From CAYJXJ01 sp964374095 (lineage in GTDB: Bacteria; Elusimicrobiota; Elusimicrobia; UBA1565; UBA9628), in assembly GCA_964374095.1 (NCBI GenBank), contig CAYJXJ010000045.1:1-29030 (forward strand): DNA of 29,030 nucleotides. Reading direction: 5' to 3'. This document shows positions 1 to 7,131 of the stretch, piece after piece; position 1 is the stretch's first letter; each line of letters begins with the position of its first letter. Made by a program: the position numbers and the translations under genes. The notes under the pieces were generated by a model that was not told where the DNA came from, ran no database searches, and saw only the letters and a program-made list of their open reading frames with translations.

Positions 1-55
1 CTGGCGCGTGTCAGGGCAGTTCGCTGATCGAGACCATGCCGCCGGCCGCGTTGAG
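1..55. repeat. exact 55-base copy of 702-756
   Basis: Bases 1-55 are identical to 702-756. The identity stops at base 56 (g here, c at 757), then resumes for eight more bases after a three-base gap. On the minus strand the copy encodes the same last 15 residues and stop codon as the L7/L12-like gene at 712. Beyond base 70 the reading frame no longer resembles that gene, so this is a truncated duplicate at most. The repeat begins at the first base of the window, and 55 is a common assembler k-mer length, so an assembly-graph artefact is a serious alternative. Confidence 0.85.
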
Positions 56-92
56 GGCCTTCCGCCGCTCCCAGTTCCCGTGGTTTTGGAAT

Positions 93-292
93 GTCCAACA
101 GGAATTCACGGCCCATGGGCGGAGGGTCGTGTGGGTCGCGTAGAACACAGTTGCCGGGAGCCCACGCGAGTGCCGGGGATTTAGAACTCGGTCCAGGACC
201 GAGTTGCTGGCGGCGCGTTCTCCGACGCCGGCCCGGCGTTTCCGTACATGAGCCGAATTTACTCCCAGTCTGGGAGTAAATTCCTGTTGGAC
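93..292. repeat. palindrome array inside a 14-base inverted repeat
   Basis: The outer arms GTCCAACAGGAATT (93-106) and AATTCCTGTTGGAC (279-292) are perfect inverse copies. Inside are three perfect palindromes, each with a single-base centre: 185-205 (10-base arms, centre 195), 225-239 (7-base arms, centre 232) and 255-283 (14-base arms, centre 269). Their centres are exactly 37 bases apart. The arm sequences differ from one another, so symmetry rather than sequence is shared. The outermost heptamers fit the integron attC core pattern RYYYAAC/GTTRRRY, but 200 bases is longer than usual attC sites and no integrase gene is present. The right outer arm overlaps the last palindrome by five bases. 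Confidence 0.7.
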
Positions 293-485
293 GCTTTGAG
301 GGGGTCAATCCGTGACTCCCTCCAGAGCACGGGCGTCGGACCCGGACGAAGAGTCACTGGATGTGCGGCAGGGGGCGGCAGGCCTGTCCCGTGGGGTGGG
401 GGCCGCCTACCGGCGATCGGACTCAGCGCCAAGCGCAAACGCCCCGGGTAGGATTCGCCCTCTCGGATCTCCCATCGGAGGGCGC

Positions 486-677
486 ATGAATCCCTTGCGG
501 ACCGGAGTCGGCCCAACCGCGACCGACGGGCTTCAGACGTCCTATGGCGTGGAATTCGCGAATCCGAATGGCTCATGCCCCCATCAAGGCTGGTGGGCGA
601 ATATGGATGAATCAGTCTGCTACCAGTCCCTGGATGAATGCAGGAAGTCGCGCTCGGGGCGCTGCCAGCAGCGCTGA
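486..677 (+). CDS. possible small Cys-rich protein
   Basis: This is a 63-residue frame starting at ATG 486, preceded by a GGAGG-like ribosome site at 477-481. The C-terminal half contains four cysteines at fairly regular spacing (SCPH, VCYQ, DECR, GRCQ) with aromatic residues between them. That pattern is more protein-like than the shadow frames nearby and resembles small disulfide-stabilised secreted proteins. It has no clear signal peptide from this start, and the open frame continues upstream to 312. It stops just before the L7/L12-like gene, which runs the other way. The product is not recognised, and the frame may be chance or a remnant. Confidence 0.25.
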   Translation: MNPLRTGVGPTATDGLQTSYGVEFANPNGSCPHQGWWANMDESVCYQSLDECRKSRSGRCQQR

Positions 678-711
678 TATTCCCCCGGGAGGCAGGCCGG
701 GCTGGCGCGTG

Positions 712-1461
712 TCAGGGCAGTTCGCTGATCGAGACCATGCCGCCGGCCGCGTTGAGCTCGGCCTTCCAGCGCCGCGCCTCCGCCGGGGACAGGCCTTGGG
801 CCACGACCACCGGCGCCGAGTCAAGCAGGGCCTTGGCCTCGGCCGGACCCTTGCCCGAAAGGCCGCGGATGGCCGCGACAAGGGCACGGCGTTTGTCAGG
901 GGGCGGGGCGTCGAGGCGCACGACCCAGGTGCCGGTCGACATCGCGGGAATCACCGTCTCGGGCGCGGCGGCGGGTCGGCGCGGCGGGGTCTCCTCGAAG
1001 CCGCGGCGCTTGAGCGACTCGAGCAGGCGCAGGACCTGGTGCTTTTCGAGCGTGGCGGAGAACGCCGGAGCCGCGGCCCCCGGGTTGACCGCGATGCCCC
1101 CAGCCTTAGGGTCGTCGGCGGCCGCGCGGAGAAAATCCATGAGACGCGCGGTGATGATCGTGCCCTCGGGAGCGAGTCCCTCCGTGTAGGCCGGGCGGAC
1201 GAGTATGCTGCGGCCGTCCTCCAAGCGGATCGTGGCGTAGACGAATTGGGGCTTGCTGTCTGAGACGTTCGCCGTTTGACCCCCCGCGGCGATCGCGGCA
1301 CGCAGGGAAAGCAAGGTCGCGGCGTCGATGGGAATCAGAAGCTCATCAATCCGGCTGATCCCGTTGACGGTCTGAGCCCACCGGTTCCGGCGGCGCAAGG
1401 CGGGCGCCGCGGCCGCGGCCGCCACAACGAGGATCGCGAGGAGCTTGACCTTCCACGACAT
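712..1461 (-). CDS. exported protein with L7/L12-like C-terminal domain
   Basis: The product has 249 residues from ATG 1461. I prefer this start to an upstream one at 1512 because a TATCAT hexamer lies exactly six bases before it and a signal or anchor sequence follows at once (residues 5-20, hydrophobic and Ala-rich). Residues 30-155 form a region I do not recognise, with two helices around 40-60 and 137-152. Residues 178-249 match the ribosomal L7/L12 C-terminal fold: KRRALVAAIRGLSGKGPAEAK, then a helix with AEARRWKAELNAAG, then a final beta strand. In L7/L12 this domain recruits translation GTPases; on an exported protein it cannot do that and probably serves as a protein-binding module. 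The gene is followed, 33 bases before its own start, by the end of the S8 peptidase gene on the same strand. Confidence 0.8.
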   Translation of the reverse strand: MSWKVKLLAILVVAAAAAAPALRRRNRWAQTVNGISRIDELLIPIDAATLLSLRAAIAAGGQTANVSDSKPQFVYATIRLEDGRSILVRPAYTEGLAPEGTIITARLMDFLRAAADDPKAGGIAVNPGAAAPAFSATLEKHQVLRLLESLKRRGFEETPPRRPAAAPETVIPAMSTGTWVVRLDAPPPDKRRALVAAIRGLSGKGPAEAKALLDSAPVVVAQGLSPAEARRWKAELNAAGGMVSISELP

Positions 1462-1473
1462 CGGACGATGATA
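1459..1473 (-). promoter_or_regulatory. -10 hexamer and leaderless start
   Basis: On the minus strand TATCAT (1473-1468) is followed by six bases and then ATG (1461-1459). No Shine-Dalgarno sequence precedes the ATG and no good -35 is visible. The spacing is the same as in five other genes of the window. Confidence 0.55.
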
Positions 1474-1545
1474 GCAACTGCGGCTGCGCCGGGGGGAGGA
1501 TTCTCTTAACAAACTTCAGCCGCAGATGGGCCATTGAGCCGTCCG

Positions 1546-2763
1546 TCACCGGATCAGCGCCGCGTCGATGAGGCCCGCGCCCTGCTCGGTGGGCTTGAGC
1601 CCGATGCCCTTGGCGGCGCGGGTGAGTTTGGCGCGCACGGCCGCGGGGTCGCGCGCGCCCAGTGATACGGCCAGAGCGGCGAGGCCCGAAACGTGCGGGG
1701 CCGCCATCGAGGTGCCGTCGTACCAATCGTAACCCCCGCCCGGGATGCTCGATTTCACGTTGACGCCGGGCGCGATGAAGTCGACCTCCGTGCCGCGGCT
1801 CGAGAAATCAGCCAACTTGTCGTTGGAGTCGCTCGCCGCCACCGCCACGCTGTCGGGGTAGCAAGCCGGACAGTCCACGCCCTTGCCGTCGTTGCCCGCC
1901 GCGGCCACGACGGTGGTGCCGCGCCAGGAGGCATATTTGACCGCGGCGCGCATGAAGACCGTGCCGATGGGCGCGCCCATGCTCATGTTGGCCACCTGCA
2001 TGCCGTTGTTTCCGGCCCAGATGATGGCGCGGATGATGCCGATGAGCCCGCCGCTTCCTTCCTTGTCGAGGACCTTGACCGCGTAGAGCCGGGCCCCGGG
2101 CGCGACTCCCGCGACACCCTTGCCGTCAACGGCACCCGCGATCGTGCCCGCCACGTGGGTGCCGTGGCCGTTGTCGTCCATGCAGGGCTTTGACGAATCA
2201 ACGAAATTCCTGCAGCCCGCGTAGGCGGCGCGCAGGTCCGGGTGCCCATAATCGAGTCCCGTGTCAAGGATGGCGACTTTCACGCCCTGGCCCTTGGTCC
2301 GGGCCCAGGCATTGGCCGCGTTGACCCGCTGGATGCCCCAGGGAATCTCGGCCGCGACCACGCCGGGGGGCAGGGCCGGCAAGGCCGGGGCTGCCGGGGC
2401 CGCCGGGGCCGCGAGCTTGGGCAGCGCGTCCATGATCAGCCGGAAGTCCGGCAGGGGCGCGGCCGGGAAGGAAACCCTCTCGTTCTTGAGCCAGTTGAGC
2501 GTGACGTCCTCCTCGACCTCGCCCACCCCGGGAGTCAGCCGGGCGAGAGACTCGATATCGGAGAAGAGCCGCATATCGTCGGCCTCGCCCACCACCGCCC
2601 CGATCTCGGGAAGAGACTCGACGAATTTCAGGCCCAAACTGGAAAGCTTGCTCGCGCGGTCGGCCTCGGAGACTTCGGCGTCGAACCCCACGATCACCTG
2701 CTTGGCGTCAAGGGCCGGGGCGCAGAGCGCCGCGGCCAGAAACATCGTCACCCCGTGCTTCAT
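1546..2763 (-). CDS. secreted S8 subtilisin-family serine peptidase
   Basis: The protein has 405 residues. The start at ATG 2763 is set by a GGGAGGG ribosome site just upstream and by the signal peptide (residues 1-20, ending ALDA). Residues 21-90 look like an I9-type inhibitory propeptide (strand KQVIVGF, then helix, strand and helix), followed by an Ala/Pro linker at 117-135. The catalytic domain covers about 140-405, with Asp167 in ILDTGLD, His200 in NGHGTHVAG, oxyanion Asn291 in AAAGND and Ser352 in GTSMAAPH. All four are intact, so an active, self-processed extracytoplasmic endopeptidase is expected. Cysteines at 184/194 and 298/301 could form disulfides. It is a paralogue of the peptidase at 21574; both end in a GAG(L/M)IDAA motif. 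Confidence 0.95.
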   Translation of the reverse strand: MKHGVTMFLAAALCAPALDAKQVIVGFDAEVSEADRASKLSSLGLKFVESLPEIGAVVGEADDMRLFSDIESLARLTPGVGEVEEDVTLNWLKNERVSFPAAPLPDFRLIMDALPKLAAPAAPAAPALPALPPGVVAAEIPWGIQRVNAANAWARTKGQGVKVAILDTGLDYGHPDLRAAYAGCRNFVDSSKPCMDDNGHGTHVAGTIAGAVDGKGVAGVAPGARLYAVKVLDKEGSGGLIGIIRAIIWAGNNGMQVANMSMGAPIGTVFMRAAVKYASWRGTTVVAAAGNDGKGVDCPACYPDSVAVAASDSNDKLADFSSRGTEVDFIAPGVNVKSSIPGGGYDWYDGTSMAAPHVSGLAALAVSLGARDPAAVRAKLTRAAKGIGLKPTEQGAGLIDAALIR

Positions 2764-2784
2764 AAACCCTCCCGGCATCATGAG

Positions 2785-2841
2785 ATAGGTCCTTGGACAT
2801 AGAAAATATGGGCCCGCGGGGCCCATAGGACCAGGGACCTA
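2785..2841 (-). promoter_or_regulatory. nested inverted repeats upstream of the S8 peptidase
   Basis: A perfect hairpin with arms ATGGGCCC and GGGCCCAT and loop GCG lies at 2808-2826. Around it, TAGGTCCTTGG and CCAGGGACCTA form outer arms with one mismatch. On the minus strand an AT-rich stretch (ATATTTTCTAT) separates the hairpin from the start codon and may hold the -10. The element sits between two divergent genes (S8 peptidase and TPR-like protein), so it may be an operator or a leader hairpin for the peptidase. There is no T run typical of a terminator. Confidence 0.45.
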
Positions 2842-2902
2842 GGACCCAGGCCGCCACGGGCCTTTCGACCTAGAGGCGCAACCGGGTTCCCGGCGTATTT
2901 GC

Positions 2903-2917
2903 TAGGATCGGCCGATG
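2903..2917 (+). promoter_or_regulatory. -10 hexamer and leaderless start
   Basis: TAGGAT at 2903-2908 is followed by six bases and then ATG at 2915. There is no Shine-Dalgarno sequence, and the -35 region is poor. Confidence 0.55.
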
Positions 2918-3937
2918 GCTGATGGAAACGGCAAGAGAACCCCGAGCCGCGGACTTCTGGCCCTCGCCGCGGCCCTGATTCCGGCATCGGCATCCTTGGC
3001 CCAGGATTTTTTCAACAATCCCTGCGACGAGGACGGCGCCCGGCTCGAGATACGCCAGACCGCCCAGGAGATCATCGCCGCCCGCAAGGGGCTCGGCGAG
3101 CTCTCCCCCGCGGCCCTGGAGCGCTGGGAGCGGGACATGGGCCGGGAATCCACGGAAATACGCGTTCGCTATTTCGAGCTCTGCCGCGACAGCCCGGTCG
3201 TCCTCCAGGAGCTCCTGGAGTCCGCCTATCGCCTCGGCCACCTCCAGGACGGCTTGCGCATCGCCGACGCCTTGGTCGAACTGACCCGCAAGCAGGGCGA
3301 TCCCAAACTCCTGGCGCGGTCGCTCGTCCTGCGCGCCGACGGCCTGCGCCGGACCGGCGACCGGGCGCGGGCCGAGGCCGACATCGCGCGGGCGATCACC
3401 TTCGACCAGGACATCGCGAACGCCTCGGGCTTTCGGGTCGAGGTCGCCACCGGCCTGTTTCGATGCGTTGTCCCGACGGACTGGCGCCGGACCGATGAGC
3501 GATCCGGCTCCGACGAGGAGGTTGAATTCTCGGGGTCGTCCCAGACCATCCGAGTCTCGAATTTCGGGCGCAAGGACTCCCGCTTCGCCGCGACCGATCT
3601 CTTCTGGAAGGACCCCAGGTTCCGGCAGGTCAAGACCCGCAAGTCCGGGAAGGCGACGATCGAGGCGGCTTCGGTGCCGATCCTGTCCCGCCGCTACCGG
3701 CTCCCGGACGGCGACGCGCCCGCGACCGACGCGGGCGGGGCCTGGGTCTACGAGGAGTACGCCGTCCTGCCCGCCCCCGGCTCCTTCTGGGTCTTGATGT
3801 TCAAGACCTCGGACGCCCCGCTGGGAAAATCACCGGCCGGCCAGGACATCTGGCACCGGTTCCTGGCCAGCTTCAAGCTCGAGCATCCGGCCAATCCGCG
3901 GCCGCTTCTCAACCGGCTCTCACCGGGGCCGCGATGA
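2915..3937 (+). CDS. exported TPR-like protein with C-terminal PsbP/DUF1795-like region
   Basis: The protein has 340 residues. The N-terminal signal peptide has a long, charged n-region and a hydrophobic core around 13-28, ending SLA-QD. Residues 40-165 are helical, with paired-helix spacing (for example LQDGLRIADALVEL, then LLARSLVLRADGLRRTGDRARAEADIARAI) that fits one or two degenerate TPR units. Residues 170-330 are beta-rich, opening with FRCVVPTDWRR and closing with FWVLMFKTSD and a helix; this resembles the PsbP/DUF1795-type fold used by small envelope proteins. Its stop overlaps the start of the WD40 gene (ATGA), so the two are translationally coupled. The exact function is unknown, with a periplasmic adaptor role the likeliest reading. 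Confidence 0.75.
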   Translation: MADGNGKRTPSRGLLALAAALIPASASLAQDFFNNPCDEDGARLEIRQTAQEIIAARKGLGELSPAALERWERDMGRESTEIRVRYFELCRDSPVVLQELLESAYRLGHLQDGLRIADALVELTRKQGDPKLLARSLVLRADGLRRTGDRARAEADIARAITFDQDIANASGFRVEVATGLFRCVVPTDWRRTDERSGSDEEVEFSGSSQTIRVSNFGRKDSRFAATDLFWKDPRFRQVKTRKSGKATIEAASVPILSRRYRLPDGDAPATDAGGAWVYEEYAVLPAPGSFWVLMFKTSDAPLGKSPAGQDIWHRFLASFKLEHPANPRPLLNRLSPGPR

Positions 3938-5133
3938 GCCCGCGGGCCAGTCCGCCGGCCGAAACGCAGCCAGGAAGCGTCCACATGGGATCGCGGCTCC
4001 CGGGCATGATCTCAACCGCGTTGGCCCTGGCCGCGGCCCTGCCCGCCGCGGCGACGTTCCACCCGGCCCCGCCGAAGATGGCCTTCAAGCTCGCGGGGGA
4101 ACTGCGCCTGGAGGGCTTCGAATACGTCCTGCACTCGCTGGCCTTCTCCCAGGACGGCAAGCTCCTGGCGGTGGCGGGGCAGGACTCCCTGCGCGTGTTC
4201 GAGACCGGCTCCGGCAAGCTCAAGCTCAAGCTCAAGCGGCCCACCCAGGGCATCCACTATCTGGCGACTTACGCCGCGGCCTTCGGGCCCGACGGATCGT
4301 GGCTGGCGGCCGCGACCGACCTGGGCGCGGAGACGCGGGGAAACTCCGCCAACCCGCGGCACCACCGCGTGCGGGTCTTCGACCCAACCGACGGCAAAGA
4401 GCTCGCGGTTCTCGAAGGCCACGGCAACTACATCACCGCGCTCGCCGCGGCTTCCGACGGCCGGCTGATCAGCGCTTCAGCGGACGGCTCGGCGCGACTA
4501 TGGAAGGAGAAACCCTGGAAGCCGGTGAAAGCCCTGACCGGCCTGCCGTGGCTCAAGGCCGCGGCCTTCTCGTCCGATGAGAGAACTCTCGCCCTGACCG
4601 GCGCCAACCAGCCGGTGACGCTCTGGGAACCGGGGACGGGAAAGCGCCGCACCGCGGGCGAGGCCGCGGACCAGTACCAGGCCCTGGCTTTCTCGCCGGA
4701 CGGGCAGTACCTGGCGGCCGCGGGCAAAGCCGTGCGCGTGCTCTCTCTGCCCGGCGGCGAAACATTGACCACGCTGCCGGGCTGGAGCCGCGGCTGGGAG
4801 GATCAGTCGTTTCCCGGCGCCGACGCGGTCGCCTTCTCTCCCGACAGCCGGGTGCTGGCCGCGGCGGGCTGCGGCGGGACCGGCGAGAGCGGTTCGCCGG
4901 TGGTGCGGTTCTGGGACACGGCCACGGGCAGGATCATCTACGAGCTTTGGCCCGGCGGCGAGCACGAGGCCATGGTGATGGAGTCGCCCGACGACCGGCC
5001 CAAGTCCCAGAAGGTCTCGAGCAAGCACCGCCACGACGTGGCCTTCTCCCCGGACAACCGGACCGTGGCCGTGCTCGACTCCAACAAATCCGTCAAGCTC
5101 TACGGTTGGAGCCTCACCCCCAAGGAGCCCTAG
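3934..5133 (+). CDS. exported WD40-repeat protein
   Basis: The product has 399 residues. Its ATG at 3934 overlaps the previous stop as ATGA. A hydrophobic stretch at about 25-40 (MISTALALAAALPAAA) follows a hydrophilic n-region and is probably the signal peptide, so an internal start at ATG 4006 is possible. From residue 60 on there are repeated blade motifs, each with a LAFSPDG-like turn and an x-V-x-(V/L)-(W/F) strand: LAFSQDG with SLRVFE, AAFGPDG with RVRVFD, a GHG/ADGSARLWK blade, LAFSPDG, VAFSPDS with VVRFWD, and VAFSPDN with SVKLYG. This makes six to seven blades of a beta-propeller. WD40 propellers are binding scaffolds; no catalytic motif is visible. A periplasmic or surface partner for the upstream TPR-like protein is a fair inference. 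Confidence 0.88.
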   Translation: MSPRASPPAETQPGSVHMGSRLPGMISTALALAAALPAAATFHPAPPKMAFKLAGELRLEGFEYVLHSLAFSQDGKLLAVAGQDSLRVFETGSGKLKLKLKRPTQGIHYLATYAAAFGPDGSWLAAATDLGAETRGNSANPRHHRVRVFDPTDGKELAVLEGHGNYITALAAASDGRLISASADGSARLWKEKPWKPVKALTGLPWLKAAAFSSDERTLALTGANQPVTLWEPGTGKRRTAGEAADQYQALAFSPDGQYLAAAGKAVRVLSLPGGETLTTLPGWSRGWEDQSFPGADAVAFSPDSRVLAAAGCGGTGESGSPVVRFWDTATGRIIYELWPGGEHEAMVMESPDDRPKSQKVSSKHRHDVAFSPDNRTVAVLDSNKSVKLYGWSLTPKEP

Positions 5134-5163
5134 CCAGCGGGTCGTCGAGGAACCGAAAATCTA

Positions 5164-5175
5164 GGCCTTAAGGCC
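5164..5175. repeat. 12-base perfect palindrome
   Basis: GGCCTTAAGGCC lies in the short gap between the WD40 gene and the next gene. It is a possible operator or small hairpin; no further support. Confidence 0.3.
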
Positions 5176-5213
5176 CATGCGCGCTTGGCTCTCCGGAGTC
5201 AACCTGAGAAGAG

Positions 5214-6047
5214 ATGAAAAACCCGCGGGTCATCGCCTTGCTGGGACTGGCCGCCCTGACGCCGACGCTCGCGGCGGCCCAGGGGCCGCCGTCCCCGGAG
5301 GGCGGCCGTCTTCCTCACCCGGAGGGGACGGCGGCCCAGGGGCCGCCGTCCCCGGATTTCTCCGCCGAGAACTCCCGGCTTGGGGAGCTGGCGCGCGAGC
5401 TGGACTCCCCGGAGAAGTTTAAAGGCTTCGTGGAAGGCTCGCATCTCATCCCCGCCGACCCCGCGGGGACGGCCGTGACGGCGCGGGCCTGGCCGGGTCC
5501 GCGACGCGGCGAGGCCGCGGCTCAACCACCGCATCGAATACCGCGGCCGGGACTCGCGGTTCCCTTTCCGTCCGGGCCATCCGCCGAGACTTTCAACAAG
5601 CCCATGTCGCCCGACCGTGAACGGCTGGGGCTCCACCTGGGCGCGGTGGCCGGGCTCGTCCTCCTGGCCGGGGCCCTCGCCTGGCCGCGCGGGGGGCGGC
5701 CGGCCGCCTACGGCCCGCCGCCCGCCTCGCCTGAGATCATCGCGCCGCCGTGGGACGACGCCCCCGGACCCTCATGCCCGCCTCCGCCGGCGCCGGAAAC
5801 CGCGCCGCCCCGGTCTCTCCCGACCGCGTCCCCGGCCCCGGCTCGGACACCGGAGGCGCCCGGACGAATGCGGCGCTGGTGGGCGATCACGCTCGCGGAG
5901 CAGAAGCTCATCGACCAGTGGACCCGCAGCCGGGTGCGGCTGGCCCATGAAGCTTCCCTGGATGAATGGCTCGACTTGCACGCTCGGGATTTTCCGGATG
6001 TGGACATCGAGCTCCTCAAGAAGAAGCTCCAGCCGGGCCTTTCGTAA
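5214..6047 (+). CDS. exported Pro-rich single-span membrane protein
   Basis: The protein has 277 residues. A signal peptide covers 1-22, and a second hydrophobic segment at about 140-158 is a likely membrane span. Residues 22-47 contain two copies of AQGPPSP made by a palindromic DNA repeat (listed separately). Residues 160-215 are Pro/Ala-rich and disordered. Residues 218-277 are helical and charged (EQKLIDQWTRSRVRLAHEASLDEWLDLHARDFPDVDIELLKKK is the region, at about 226-272) and would lie in the cytoplasm. The start at ATG 5214 has only a weak GAAGAG ribosome site. The family is not recognised; the last 60 residues are the most gene-like part and the best query for homologues. Confidence 0.65.
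   Translation: MKNPRVIALLGLAALTPTLAAAQGPPSPEGGRLPHPEGTAAQGPPSPDFSAENSRLGELARELDSPEKFKGFVEGSHLIPADPAGTAVTARAWPGPRRGEAAAQPPHRIPRPGLAVPFPSGPSAETFNKPMSPDRERLGLHLGAVAGLVLLAGALAWPRGGRPAAYGPPPASPEIIAPPWDDAPGPSCPPPPAPETAPPRSLPTASPAPARTPEAPGRMRRWWAITLAEQKLIDQWTRSRVRLAHEASLDEWLDLHARDFPDVDIELLKKKLQPGLS
5272..5356. repeat. duplicated palindromic segment inside the coding region
   Basis: A 28-base sequence at 5272-5299 recurs exactly at 5329-5356, 57 bases on. The second copy sits in a 13-base-arm hairpin: GGGGACGGCGGCC (5324-5336) and GGCCGCCGTCCCC (5341-5353) with a four-base loop. The repeat keeps frame and adds a second AQGPPSP to the protein just after the signal peptide. It looks like an inserted or duplicated palindromic element tolerated in a disordered segment. 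Confidence 0.8.
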
Positions 6048-6083
6048 CCGGAGCCGCTTGAGAAGGAATTGAGCGACGGCCTA

Positions 6084-6121
6084 TTGACGCCGACCCGCCC
6101 GCTCACTACAATAGGCGGGTG
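6084..6121 (+). promoter_or_regulatory. sigma70-type promoter with leaderless GTG start
   Basis: TTGACG (6084-6089), a 17-base spacer and TACAAT (6107-6112) form the clearest promoter in the window. The GTG at 6119 follows after six bases, which places the expected transcription start at the start codon itself. Confidence 0.8.
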
Positions 6122-6322
6122 AGTTGCCGCCGGATCACCCTCGCCCTTCCCAAGGACGTTTCCGTCAAGCTTGAGCGCATGCCCAACAAGGGCGCCTACG
6201 TGCTCGACGCCATCCGCGAGAAGCTCCGGCGCGACGAGCACCTGGCCAAAATCCAGCGGGAAGGGGCGCGCGAAGAATCCTCCACCGAGGACTGGGAGCT
6301 GGTCTCGGCGGAATCGCTCTAG
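6119..6322 (+). CDS. small ribbon-helix-helix protein
   Basis: The protein has 67 residues from GTG 6119, a start fixed by the promoter spacing. Residues 3-40 fit the ribbon-helix-helix (CopG/MetJ-type) DNA-binding fold: strand RRITLALP, helix KDVSVKLERMP, then NKGAYVLDAIREKLRRDE. The acidic tail (41-67) is typical of antitoxins that neutralise a toxin with their C-terminus. However, no toxin gene is adjacent: the next gene runs convergently, and the two stop codons share the palindrome CTAG (6319-6322). It is either an orphan antitoxin or a small autonomous regulator. Strong transcription without a leader is predicted. Confidence 0.75.
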   Translation: MSCRRITLALPKDVSVKLERMPNKGAYVLDAIREKLRRDEHLAKIQREGAREESSTEDWELVSAESL

Positions 6323-7080
6323 TCGTCCCCGCCGAGCAGCCCGCCCAGCGCGCCGGGCAGACGCGAAACCTCGTCCTTCCCGCCGAAGGCGCCGGAGGCG
6401 CCCACGATGCGGTCGGCCATGCGCGAGAAGGGCAGAGTTTGAATCCAGACATCCCCCGGACCCGTCATCTTGGCGAAGAAGAGTCCCTCGCCGCCGAAGA
6501 GCGCGGTCTTGATGCCGCCCACGAATTGAATGTCGTAGTCGACGCTGGGCTGGAAGGCCACCAGGCACCCCGTGTCGACGCGCAGGCTCCGGCCCTGGGC
6601 CAAGGTCACCTTGTGGATCGCCCCGCCCGCGTGCACGAAGGCCAGGCCGTCGCCCTGAAGTTTCTGCAATATGAAGCCCTCGCCGCCGAAGAAGCCCGCC
6701 CCCAACTTCTTGGTGAAAGCCACCGTGATCTCGATGCCGGAGGCGGCGCACAGGAAGGAGTCGCGCTGGCAGAGCATTTGGCCGCCCAGCTCGGTGAGGT
6801 TGAGCGGGATGATTTTGCCCGGGTAGGGCGCGGAAAAAGCGACCTCGCCCTTGTCGGAGGCGCATTTGAAGCTCGTGATGAAGAAGCTCTCGCCCGATAT
6901 CACTCTCTTTAATCCCGAGAAAATGCCGCCTCCTGTGCCGGTGTCCATCTGGATGCCGTCGGTCATGAACATCATGGCCCCGGCCTCGGCGCGCACGGCC
7001 TCGTTTCGGTCCAGCGTGATGATGACGGCCTGCATGTCGTCTCCGATGATCTGATAGTCGATGACGTCGGCTTTTCCCAT
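6319..7080 (-). CDS. AIM24 family protein (TIGR00266)
   Basis: The protein has 253 residues from ATG 7080, with GGAGG eight bases upstream. It is full length for the bacterial TIGR00266/DUF124 (AIM24) family. Family hallmarks seen are VRAEAGAMMFMTDGIQMDTG near 30-48, GGGIFSGLKRVISGESFF at about 50-67, PGKIIPLNL at about 88-96, and the repeated GGEGF/GGEGLFF turns of the double beta-helix-like fold. The C-terminus is Gly-rich. Bacterial members are cytosolic beta-rich proteins of unknown biochemical role; the yeast namesake is mitochondrial. It shares its last four bases with the convergent ribbon-helix-helix gene. Confidence 0.92.
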   Translation of the reverse strand: MGKADVIDYQIIGDDMQAVIITLDRNEAVRAEAGAMMFMTDGIQMDTGTGGGIFSGLKRVISGESFFITSFKCASDKGEVAFSAPYPGKIIPLNLTELGGQMLCQRDSFLCAASGIEITVAFTKKLGAGFFGGEGFILQKLQGDGLAFVHAGGAIHKVTLAQGRSLRVDTGCLVAFQPSVDYDIQFVGGIKTALFGGEGLFFAKMTGPGDVWIQTLPFSRMADRIVGASGAFGGKDEVSRLPGALGGLLGGDD

Positions 7081-7131
7081 GGTTCTTTCCTCCGGTATCC
7101 GGTCAAAATAGCAAAAGGTGTCCGCTCTGAG

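Larger units (their letters stand above)
56..701. other. spacer with palindromes, little coding evidence
   Basis: No convincing long gene lies here. Open frames in several phases have Arg/Pro/Gly-rich translations typical of shadow frames in GC-rich DNA. The segment holds a run of palindromes between 93 and 361 (listed separately) and one possible small Cys-rich protein at 486-677. Since both flanks carry the same 55-base sequence, this could be an insertion, a tandem-duplication junction, or a wrongly joined piece. Confidence 0.5.

Noticed and set aside
93..292. Complete integron cassette site
   Set aside because: The core heptamers fit attC, but the span is too long, no second site bounds a cassette, and no integrase gene is present. 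It is kept only as a structural observation.
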